From positions 42,631 to 106,630 of the forward strand of contig JAFQYM010000010.1 in assembly GCA_017406465.1 (NCBI GenBank): a stretch of 64,000 bases of DNA, written 5' to 3'. The DNA comes from Kiritimatiellia bacterium (GTDB taxonomy: Bacteria > Verrucomicrobiota > Kiritimatiellia > RFP12 > UBA1067). The notes under the pieces were generated by a model that saw nothing but the letters and a program-made list of their open reading frames with translations, did no database searches and was not told where the DNA came from. Below are positions 53,686 through 61,700 of this stretch, one piece after another (position 1 is the first letter of the stretch; each line of letters starts with the position of its first letter). A program made the translations under genes and the position numbers.

Positions 53686-54489
53686 ATGGCCCGCAACACA
53701 ATAGACAACGACGTGGCAATGACGGGTGGCGCAGAAGGTGCGCCTCGCGCGAGGCGCTACCGCGTCGTGATCGCCTACGACGGCACGGCGTACTCCGGAT
53801 GGCAGTACCAGGAGAACGCCGTCGGCATCCAGCAGGTCGTTGAAGACGCCCTTGCATATCTCGATGGCGCGCCCGTTCGCGTCTACGGCTCGTCGCGCAC
53901 GGATGCAGGCGTCCACGCGAAGGGCTTTGTCGCCCACTTCCACCTGACGAAGCCGATCCCCGCGAAGAACCTCGTGCGGGCGATGAACGCACGGCTCCCA
54001 GACGCGATCCGCGTCCTCAAGGCGTCGTATGCGAAAGAGGATTTCGACGCTCGCCTCTCCGCGAAGGGGAAGGAGTACCGCTACCAGCTCTATCAGGCGG
54101 ACATCCTTCCGCCGCATCTCGCGCCCTACTGGACTTTCTGCCATCGTCCGCTCGACCTCGCCGCGATGCAGAAGGCGGCGGCGTATTTCGTGGGGAAGCA
54201 CGACTTCGTCTCCTTCGCGGCGAATCCCGACCGCGTCCTCGACTCGACTGTGCGCAGCATATTCTCCTTCGAGGTGAAGAAGGCGGGGCCTCGCTACACC
54301 TTCATCGTGCGCGGCGACGGCTTTCTCTACAAGCAGGTGAGGTCCATGGTCGGTTTTCTCATTTCGGTCGGGAAGGGCAACGAGCGCCCCGAGGCGGTGA
54401 AGGAGCTCCTCGCGGCGCATTTGCCGCGCACCGCCCGCGTAGAGACCGCGCCCGCCCGCGGCCTCTTCCTTTGGAAGGTGTTTTATTAA
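53686..54489 (+). CDS. truA: tRNA pseudouridine synthase A
   Basis: 267 residues with 'IAYDGTAYSGWQYQENAVGIQQVVEDAL' and the catalytic 'SSRTDAGVHAKG' (Asp73), plus 'GKEYRYQLY' and 'GDGFLYKQVRSMVGFLISVG' of TruA. It modifies U38-40 in the tRNA anticodon arm. It precedes a tRNA cluster. The N-terminal 20 residues before 'RYRVVIAYDG' look non-conserved, so the ATG at 53719 is an alternative start. Confidence 0.93.
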   Translation: MARNTIDNDVAMTGGAEGAPRARRYRVVIAYDGTAYSGWQYQENAVGIQQVVEDALAYLDGAPVRVYGSSRTDAGVHAKGFVAHFHLTKPIPAKNLVRAMNARLPDAIRVLKASYAKEDFDARLSAKGKEYRYQLYQADILPPHLAPYWTFCHRPLDLAAMQKAAAYFVGKHDFVSFAANPDRVLDSTVRSIFSFEVKKAGPRYTFIVRGDGFLYKQVRSMVGFLISVGKGNERPEAVKELLAAHLPRTARVETAPARGLFLWKVFY

Positions 54490-54504
54490 GGCGTCCGCAC
54501 CCCC

Positions 54505-54533
54505 TTGCATTCTGGCGGGGGAAATGATATACT
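54505..54533 (+). promoter_or_regulatory. Promoter of the tRNA cluster
   Basis: TTGCAT (54505-54510), a 17-nt spacer and TATACT (54528-54533) with an extended TG (ATGATATACTAT). The same architecture appears at 57757-57785. Confidence 0.65.
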
Positions 54534-54552
54534 ATTCCTTGTTTTCCGATTT

Positions 54553-54629
54553 GGGGCTGTAGCTCAACTGGATAGAGCATCAGACTACGAATCTGAGGGT
54601 TGTGGGTTCAACTCCCGCCAGCCCCGCCA
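54553..54629 (+). tRNA. tRNA-Arg (anticodon ACG)
   Basis: 77 nt with encoded CCA. The acceptor GGGGCTG pairs with CAGCCCC, the anticodon loop reads CTACGAA, and the T-arm is GGGTTCAACTCCC. First of three tRNAs. Confidence 0.95.
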
Positions 54630-54645
54630 ATCGGAAAGGCCAGAT

Positions 54646-54722
<77 letters not shown>

Positions 54723-54740
54723 AGAAATCTGGCATAACGT

Positions 54741-54817
54741 CGGACCGTAGCGCAGCCTGGTAGCGCGTTTGCTTGGGGTGCAAAAGGTCACGAGTTCAAA
54801 TCTCGTCGGTCCGACCA
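54741..54817 (+). tRNA. tRNA-Pro (anticodon GGG)
   Basis: 77 nt with encoded CCA. The acceptor CGGACCG pairs with CGGTCCG, and the loop TTGGGGT lies between TTTGC and GCAAA, giving anticodon GGG. The T-arm is GAGTTCAAATCTC. Confidence 0.93.
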
Positions 54818-54830
54818 TTTCCCCTTATGC

Positions 54831-54836
54831 TATAAT
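54831..54836 (+). promoter_or_regulatory. TATAAT promoter seven bases before the DUF4838 lipoprotein start
   Basis: TTATGCTATAAT, then ACCTGTC and the ATG at 54844, again predicting a leaderless mRNA. It starts 13 nt after the tRNA-Pro CCA end. Confidence 0.65.
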
Positions 54837-54843
54837 ACCTGTC

Positions 54844-56676
54844 ATGGGAGAGTCTGCAATAACATTGCGTAGGAGATGGATCGTTTGTGGTGCCTGCGGC
54901 GTCATTGGCGCGGCGCTTTTGATTTTTTCTGGGTGCGTGTCTGGGGGCGCGTTGCGCGGAACGCTACGGCTTGCTGACGGCGGGATGCCACTTGCCGACA
55001 TTGTTATCGCCCCCACCGCCGACGACAACCTAAAGTTCGCCGCCGCCGAGCTAAAGGAACACCTCGACAAGATCACCGGCGGAGATTTCGCCATCGTCAA
55101 TTCGCCGCGCGAGGGGAAGCAGCAACTTGCGATCTCCCTCGCTCCAGGGCTTGCAAAACAGGAAGTTAGCATATCGTTTTCCGATTCCGGCGTTGCGCTC
55201 GAAAGCGGCGCACACCCGGAATACGCAGTCTACGATTTTCTCTGGGACTACTGCGGGGTGAGATGGCTCGACCCGACGGACGCCGGCACTGTCATTCCGT
55301 CGAAGCCGAACCTTGCCGTCGTCCGCCGCGACCGGACCGACCGTCCGTTTGCCAAGGGGCGGAATCCAAGCGGCGCGTATTCTTCGACGCTCTGGACAAG
55401 GGGCTCGCCAGGATGGACGAACTACCTGCATGTCGCATATCCCTTCGCCTTCACGAACGCCACGTTCGCCGCCGCGGAACAGGAGATAGCACGTCGTAGC
55501 GCTCTTTTCCTGAGGCGCATGAAGTCAGGCGGCGAGGTTGCCAACGCCTGCCATTCCTTCTACTGGTGGTACGACCGGTTCTGGAACAAGGGCAACCCGA
55601 AGTTCGAGCGCTTCGAGCCGGGATTCTTCGCGCAGGGCTATGACGACCAGGAGGAACCGCCGCAGCTATGCTACTCAAATCCAGCCGTCATAAGGCAGAC
55701 CATCGCCGACGTCAGGGACTATTTCGACAACGGCGGGTACAGGTCCTCCTACCGCGGCATAGGCGGGCCCGGCCCCAAGTGGGGCAAAGACACCTACTGC
55801 CTCGAACCGATGGACAACCATGCGTACTGCAAGTGCACCAAGTGCACCAGCCAGTATCGTCCCGAGGTCATGTTCTTCAATGCCGAGCATTCCGACTACT
55901 GGTTCAGGTTCGTCAATGCCGTCGCGGAGGAAGTCGCAAAGTCCCATCCCGGCAAGAAGATATCGACGCTCGCCTACAGCTCGCACACCGGTGCGCCGAC
56001 GTTCAAGCTCGCGCCGAACGTAATCGTCCATTTCTGCTTCACCTGCAACCGCATGCCGTACTCCAAGCGCAACAAGCTCGAACTCTTGTGGCTCAACAAG
56101 TGGCGCGAGGATTATCCGGAGCGGCCGTTCGGGCTGTGGCTCTACAACACCTTCCCCAAGGAACGCGCCGATCGCTATACATTCGTAAACTGCTTCCCCG
56201 GTTTCTTTGCGGGCGTCCTCGGGGCCGAATACGCGCTTTTCGACGATTTGGACATTTCCGAGAACATCTATAACTGCGGCTTCATCGACGATTACGAGAA
56301 CTACCTTTCGCTCAGGTGGATGTGGAACCCGAGGGAATCGCTGAAGAAGCTTGAAGGCGACTACTTCTCGTCGTACGGAAAGGCCGCGCGTCCGATAAGG
56401 AAGTTCTACCGCATCGTCGAGGAGCGCTACTGCAATCCGAAGAACTATCCGCAGGCGTTTCTCGACGAATGGCATCACCAGACCATCACCATCGCCTGGA
56501 AGGCGCTCGGCACCCGCGAAGTAATGCGCGAGCTGGAGTCTCTGATGCTTGAGGCGGAGCGTCTTGCCGACACGCCACAGGCGAAGGCCCGCGTCGCGAA
56601 TTGGCGGGCGGGCGTCTTCGAGTACATGCGCGCGGGCGAGATCGAGGGCCAGAGGCGGATTCGTCTTGGAAAATGA
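54844..56676 (+). CDS. DUF4838-family lipoprotein (paralogue of the gene at 6276)
   Basis: 610 residues. The ATG at 54844 starts a lipoprotein signal ending IFSGC (Cys31); longer frames run back into tRNA-Pro and are rejected. The N-terminal small domain ('NLKFAAAELKEHLDKITGGDF', 'EYAVYDFLWDYCGVRWLDP') resembles those before GH20/GH67-like barrels. The DUF4838 core has 'NHAYCKCTKCTSQYRP', giving the same CxCxxC found in the paralogue at 6276. It lacks the C-terminal carbohydrate-binding-like part. Probably surface-anchored and glycan-active; no catalytic pair is proven. Confidence 0.75.
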   Translation: MGESAITLRRRWIVCGACGVIGAALLIFSGCVSGGALRGTLRLADGGMPLADIVIAPTADDNLKFAAAELKEHLDKITGGDFAIVNSPREGKQQLAISLAPGLAKQEVSISFSDSGVALESGAHPEYAVYDFLWDYCGVRWLDPTDAGTVIPSKPNLAVVRRDRTDRPFAKGRNPSGAYSSTLWTRGSPGWTNYLHVAYPFAFTNATFAAAEQEIARRSALFLRRMKSGGEVANACHSFYWWYDRFWNKGNPKFERFEPGFFAQGYDDQEEPPQLCYSNPAVIRQTIADVRDYFDNGGYRSSYRGIGGPGPKWGKDTYCLEPMDNHAYCKCTKCTSQYRPEVMFFNAEHSDYWFRFVNAVAEEVAKSHPGKKISTLAYSSHTGAPTFKLAPNVIVHFCFTCNRMPYSKRNKLELLWLNKWREDYPERPFGLWLYNTFPKERADRYTFVNCFPGFFAGVLGAEYALFDDLDISENIYNCGFIDDYENYLSLRWMWNPRESLKKLEGDYFSSYGKAARPIRKFYRIVEERYCNPKNYPQAFLDEWHHQTITIAWKALGTREVMRELESLMLEAERLADTPQAKARVANWRAGVFEYMRAGEIEGQRRIRLGK

Positions 56677-56699
56677 CGGCGCGGCCGCAGCTTTTTTGG

Positions 56700-56705
56700 T
56701 ATAAT
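56700..56705 (+). promoter_or_regulatory. Promoter of the band-7 protein gene
   Basis: T6GG followed by TATAAT, 34 nt upstream of the ATG at 56740. The leader carries AAAGAAAGGA as ribosome-binding site. Confidence 0.6.
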
Positions 56706-56739
56706 AACCGACAAACAATCAAAGAAAGGAACGATTTAA

Positions 56740-57660
56740 ATGGGAGGCGGTCTGATTTTCTTCGCCATTCTGGCGATTATAGTGTTCATCGCAATCATCA
56801 AGACGGCGGTAATCGTGCCGCAGAAGACAGCATACATCATCGAGCGGCTTGGCAAGTACCGCTGCACTCTTGACGCGGGCTTCCACATCCTCGTGCCGTT
56901 CTTCGACCGAGTGGCCTACCGCCACACCTTGAAGGAGCAGGCGATTGACGTGCCGCCGCAGGAGTGCATCACGAAGGACAACATCGCCGTTTCGGTCGAC
57001 GGAATCCTCTACATGCAGGTGATGGATCCCGCGAAGGCCAGCTACGGCATCGGGAACTACCTCTTCGCGACGACCCAGCTCGCGCAGACTACTATGCGTT
57101 CCGAGATGGGCAAGCTTGACCTCGACCGCTCGTTCGAGGAGCGCACCTCGATCAACGCGGCGATCGTCGCGGCGGTCGACAAGGCGAGCGACCCGTGGGG
57201 CATCAAGGTTACGCGCTACGAGATCAAGAACATCACGCCGCCGCGCACGATCCGCGACGCGATGGAGAAGCAGATGCGCGCCGAGCGCGAGAAGCGCGCG
57301 ATGATCGCCGAGTCCGAGGGCGAGCGCCAGGCCAAGATCAACCGCGCCGAGGGCGAGAAGCAGGAGGCGATCAACCTCTCCGAAGGCGAGAGACAGCGCA
57401 AGATCAACGAGGCCGAGGGTCGGGCGAAGGAGATCCTGCTCGTCGCCGAGGCGCAGGCCGAGGGCATCCGCAAGGTCGCCGAGGCGCTGAGCGGGAAGGG
57501 CGGCGTCGAGTCCGTCAACATGCAGCTTGCCCAGCAGTACCTCGCGCAGTTCGGCAATCTCGCGAAGACGAACAACACGATGATCATCCCGTCCGACCTC
57601 GCGAACGTCGCGGGGGTCATCAAGGCCTGCACGTCGATCGTAAAGCAGGTCGAGGGATAG
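56740..57660 (+). CDS. SPFH/band-7 (stomatin-like) membrane protein
   Basis: 306 residues. An N-terminal membrane segment (FFAILAIIVFIAIIKTAVIVP) is followed by the SPFH domain ('AYIIERLGKYRCTLDAGFHILVPFFDRVAYRHTLKEQAIDVPPQ', 'DNIAVSVDGILYMQV') and a long charged coiled coil rich in AEGE-type repeats (about 180-250), then 'VNMQLAQQYLAQFGNLA'. It is close to paraslipin/QmcA types that form membrane microdomains and often act with an NfeD partner. No nfeD gene lies beside it; it is transcribed alone and ends in a strong terminator. Confidence 0.9.
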   Translation: MGGGLIFFAILAIIVFIAIIKTAVIVPQKTAYIIERLGKYRCTLDAGFHILVPFFDRVAYRHTLKEQAIDVPPQECITKDNIAVSVDGILYMQVMDPAKASYGIGNYLFATTQLAQTTMRSEMGKLDLDRSFEERTSINAAIVAAVDKASDPWGIKVTRYEIKNITPPRTIRDAMEKQMRAEREKRAMIAESEGERQAKINRAEGEKQEAINLSEGERQRKINEAEGRAKEILLVAEAQAEGIRKVAEALSGKGGVESVNMQLAQQYLAQFGNLAKTNNTMIIPSDLANVAGVIKACTSIVKQVEG

Positions 57661-57688
57661 GACTGACCAAAAAAGTCCTCGTTGGGGT

Positions 57689-57729
57689 GCCCCCAGAACG
57701 CGATCGCGCTTCTGGGGGCTCGATTTTTT
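57689..57729 (+). terminator. Rho-independent terminator of the band-7 gene
   Basis: GCCCCCAGAA (57689-57698) pairs with TTCTGGGGGC (57710-57719) around a self-palindromic CGCGATCGCG, followed by TCGA and T6 (57724-57729). Textbook form. Confidence 0.85.
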
Positions 57730-57756
57730 GGAAGCAACTCCAAGCGCTTTGGGCAC

Positions 57757-57785
57757 TTGCGCGAAGGGCGGAAAAATGATATACT
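57757..57785 (+). promoter_or_regulatory. Promoter of the small secreted protein and giant surface protein
   Basis: TTGCGC (57757-57762), a 17-nt spacer, and TGATATACTAT with TATACT at 57780-57785, the same class as the tRNA promoter at 54505-54533. Confidence 0.6.
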
Positions 57786-57789
57786 ATAC

Positions 57790-57883
57790 CCTATATCTTC
57801 GGTGGGCCATAGAGATATGGTCTACCGATTGTGTCTATCTCCCATAGGGGGGGGGTAGATAAATAATTGAAGAGATACGAAAA
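57790..57883 (+). promoter_or_regulatory. Structured leader with hairpin and G9 tract
   Basis: After the promoter, TCGGTGGGCCATA (57799-57811) pairs with TATGGTCTACCGA (57816-57828) at 11 of 13 positions around a GAGA loop. TATCTCCC (57836-57843) can then pair with GGGTAGATA (57853-57861), with nine consecutive Gs at 57847-57855 between and within them. The ATG follows at 57884. The G tract could slip during replication and change folding or expression. Confidence 0.5.
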
Positions 57884-58720
57884 ATGATTATTATACGTGG
57901 TTATGCGGCATATCGACACCTTCTTGCGATGGTTGTCGTGCTGGCGTTTGCTGTTTTGCCGAATGTGTCATTGGCTTCAAACCAAGATAAGATTGCTCGG
58001 TTTTCAACATCTGGCATCGACCGCTATGCGGACGGGACTGCGGTCGTAGACGGCGAATGCTATGCGCTTGTCTGGTCGCCGAAGGGCTCGACGTTCGCGG
58101 GCTTCAGCGCGGACGGGACTACGGTTTCGTCCGCCGACCGCGTCGTACTCGCCGCGCCGCTTGCGGTGGACGGCAGGTGCCGCGATTCGCTTTTCCAGAT
58201 TTCGGCGGAGGAATACGCCGAGCTCGCTGGCGGAGTGTGGGCGGTTTGCCTCGTCGACACTCGCCTGGCGAACGGAGTGCCTGCGGGCGTCGCGGCGAAT
58301 GTGCCGCGCCGCGTGAACCGCTGGGGTGTCGTCGAAAACGCAGGGGTGAAGATCGAGCCCGCGTCTGTGTCTGCGCTCACGGCTGTTGCCAGGCCGAAGG
58401 CGGCGAAGCGCCTCATGCTTGCGTCTGCGGATGAAGCCGACGACGAAGGCGGCGCGTGCGCAGATACGCTCTCTGCGGTGCCGGATTCCGTAACGCAGCC
58501 GCGAATCACAGGATTCGAGGTGGTCGACGGCGTTGCGCGCCTCACGGTAGAGGGCACGGTTCCGTTTCTGACCTACACGATTTCGGCGGGCGACACGCCC
58601 GACGCGCTTACGGCCGACGATGCTGCCGGCTGGGTTGACGGCGATACGGCGAAGCCGATCGAGATTGAGACCGACGCGGTGAAAGGCAGCCGCTTCTTCA
58701 AGGTAACAAGGGCCGAATAA
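57884..58720 (+). CDS. Secreted protein of unknown function upstream of the giant surface protein
   Basis: 278 residues with a signal peptide (about 1-31, core 'LLAMVVVLAFAVLPNVSLAS'). The N-terminal half (about 35-150) has a recurrent pattern 'YADGTAVVDGECYALVWSPKGSTFAGFSADGT' found in small secreted proteins of this group. The C-terminal part has a fibronectin-like strand pattern and closes 'GSRFFKVTRAE', like the FFKV/FFRV ends of many PVC autotransporter-like proteins. It lies 18 nt before the giant gene, which has its own GGAGG site. I do not recognise a family. Possibly an accessory or chaperone for the giant protein (inference from position only). Confidence 0.6.
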   Translation: MIIIRGYAAYRHLLAMVVVLAFAVLPNVSLASNQDKIARFSTSGIDRYADGTAVVDGECYALVWSPKGSTFAGFSADGTTVSSADRVVLAAPLAVDGRCRDSLFQISAEEYAELAGGVWAVCLVDTRLANGVPAGVAANVPRRVNRWGVVENAGVKIEPASVSALTAVARPKAAKRLMLASADEADDEGGACADTLSAVPDSVTQPRITGFEVVDGVARLTVEGTVPFLTYTISAGDTPDALTADDAAGWVDGDTAKPIEIETDAVKGSRFFKVTRAE

Positions 58721-58738
58721 GGGAAAGGAGGAAACATT

Positions 58739-61700
58739 ATGATCAAACGTATTTCACTTTTCCTTGCCGTATTCCTCGCCTTTGTTGGATTCGCTGCGAA
58801 GGCCGATTATCTTAGCATGGATAAGTTCGCCTATACGAACGCGCTGATGGTCTCCGGCTACACGGGAACCGAAACGCTCGAGAACTTCCCGGTGCTCGTT
58901 CGCATTAACGAATACAACGAGACCACTGGTAAGGGCATCCCGGGTTTTCTGTATTCCAACTTGACGAACAACAAGGGCAAGGACATTGCGTTCTTTGACG
59001 CGGAAGGCAACCACCTTCCTTCGGAAATCCAGACCAATTCTTGGAAGAAGTCGCAAAACGACTACGAATCTCAGGCGTGGGTCTTGCTCCCGCAGATGAC
59101 GCAGGGAACCAAGTTCTACATGTGCTACAACACGACGGTTTCCGGTGCGATGGTCACGAACGCCAATCCTTGGACCGAGTATGTCGGCGTCTGGCACATG
59201 GACGAATCCGGCGGCTATGGCACGACAATCTACGATTCCACAACCAACGCTCTCGACGGATTGACGCCGACCAACAGTTTGATTGGCAACAGTAATACTG
59301 GTTCGGCCAATTATGGCTCAGTTGTTAACGCTGGCCGGATCGGCAGCGCCCGTTTGATCACGAAATACACTAGCAACACGGCCGGCAAGCCCTACGATTC
59401 GGGCATCGTCGTTCCTCTCGACAGCGCAGAGAAGCTTGCAACATTCGATTCGTTAATTCCGCAGTTCACGGCCTCGATGTGGATTCGCCCGCAAAATACA
59501 TCTGGCAAGTCACAATGGAACTATCTGATTACTCAGAGACAGGGCGACAAGGATCCAGGGTGGGGCGCGCAGTTCGATTTGGACGATGCCGCCTTCTCGC
59601 CGCTCCGCATCTATGCCGGTTGCGAAACGGACAACGGAAACTATAGCGTGAAAAAGCAGAACGATACGGCTTCTCCCTATGGCAAGGTCGTGACAGCCGC
59701 TTCGACTGGAATCGCGTATCAAACGTGGTCGAAGGTCGACGTTGTCTGGACGAGTGACGGAAGTTTCGCGGTTTACGTGAATGGTGTGCAGACTTCATCT
59801 GACAAGCTCGCCAACAATGCGGCGCCGATTAACAATGGCCTTGCGAAGTTTTGTATTGGTGGTGCTCTTGCTGTGACAAACAAGCTTGACAAGGCAGGGC
59901 GCGGCTTCTTCGGCGATATGGATGAGGTGCGTCTGCGTCCGGGGGTGACGAGTGCAGACTGGATTAAGGCCGATTGCGAAACGGTGACGAACGAACACTT
60001 CCTGGTCGGACCGAAGGCGATCACCTGGAACGTAGGGGCGAACGGCGGCACGATGGATGTAGGTGGAGCGACGGTCACGGTCAGCACGAACACAATTCCG
60101 GTGGATTTCGTCCCTGTCGCGCCGGGAACGCCCGTCAAGGCAGGCGCGGCGTTCTTGGGCTGGAACACGATTCCGACCGCGACGACCGCCGTGGACCCCG
60201 CCGGATTCGTTGCGAGTGCTCCACTTACGTTTTACGCGATTTTCGCCGACGCGGCCGTTCGCTGGTTCGCTGCCGACGGCACGACGCCGCTTGCCCCAGC
60301 CGTGACGGGCGTAGCCGCCGGCTCGAGTCCGGAGCACCTCGATCCGCCGACTCCGGCGTCTACTCTCTTCATCCGCTACACTTTTGAGGGGTGGACGCGC
60401 GTCGATGGTGATGGATCGACGGTCTACCCGACGGCGGAACTACCAATCGCCTCCGCTGGGGACGACATTTCCTACAAGGCCGTCTTCAGCGTGAAGCATT
60501 CTGACGAGCCGGACCCGTCGTTGCTCGGCTTCTCGCATTCTGCAGCGCTGAAGGTCGCGGGCTACACCGGCTCTGCGGCGGTCGAGAATTTCCCCGTCCT
60601 CGTTCGTCTTTCCGAAACCGCGGTCTCCGGTTTCCTCTATTCCGACTTGGCCTCCCCGTCTGATGGCGCCGATCTTGCTTTCTTTGATGCTGGCGGCAAT
60701 CCGCTCGCCTTCGAGATCGACACGTGGAATCCGAGCGGCGAATCGCTCGTCTGGGTTCGGTTGCCGTCGATGCAGAATGGTACACGGTTTACGATTTGGT
60801 GGGGCTCGTCAGAGGTGACCGGCAAGGCCGTCTGTGCCGATGATCCGTGGAGCGACTACACGGGCGTCTGGCACATGAACGAATCTGGAAATGGAACGTC
60901 TGTCGTCGTCAAGGACGCGACGGTCAACGGGCTCGACGGCCGGCCGACTCACTCGACATCGGCGGCCGTGGCCGACGGCCAGATCGGCGGCGCGCGGTTC
61001 GTCACGTCCTACCAAGACAATTCGAGTTCCTACAATTCGGGCGTCCAGGTCGACCTTTCGTCCGACGCCACGAAACGGGCCGCTGTTGATGCGATCGTCC
61101 CTGAGTTCTCTGCTTCGATGTGGATTCGCCCGCAGAACTCCACGCTCGGCGGGCAGTCGCAGTTCGAATACCTGATTTCGCGCCGAGCGGCAGACAAGGG
61201 TCCCGGCTGGGGCGCGCAGTTCGACAAGAAGTCGTCGGAGTATTCCCCGCTTCGCGTCTATTCCAACGAAGAGACGGACAAGGATGACGACGGACTCGGG
61301 AACCCGGCGGATGTCAAGGTTTCCACAGGCGCCTCGACGGGCATCGTCTACCAGGAGTGGCACAAGGTCGACATGGCCTGGACGGCCGACGGCAAATACC
61401 GGATATTCGTCGACGGCATTCAGACGTCCAAGGACTCCACGAGTACGCTCGTCGGCGGACCCGTGACGAACTGCCTTGCCGCGACGCTGCCTCTCTCCCT
61501 CGGCGGCAGCGCGGCGCCGCTCGCGTCCGGCGCCTCGAGCGGACGCGGCTTCTACGGCGACATGGACGAAGTCCGCCTCCGCCCCGGCGCGTTGTCGGCT
61601 GATCGGGCGCTAGCAGACTTCGAAACGGTCACGAACCGGAACTTCCTCGTGAACGACATTCTGACGATCACGTGGTCGAACGCATCCGGTACGAATGGAT

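Noticed and set aside
54769..54843. Upstream extension of the DUF4838 lipoprotein
   Set aside because: The longer frame starts inside tRNA-Pro. The ATG at 54844 has a promoter and a proper lipoprotein signal.
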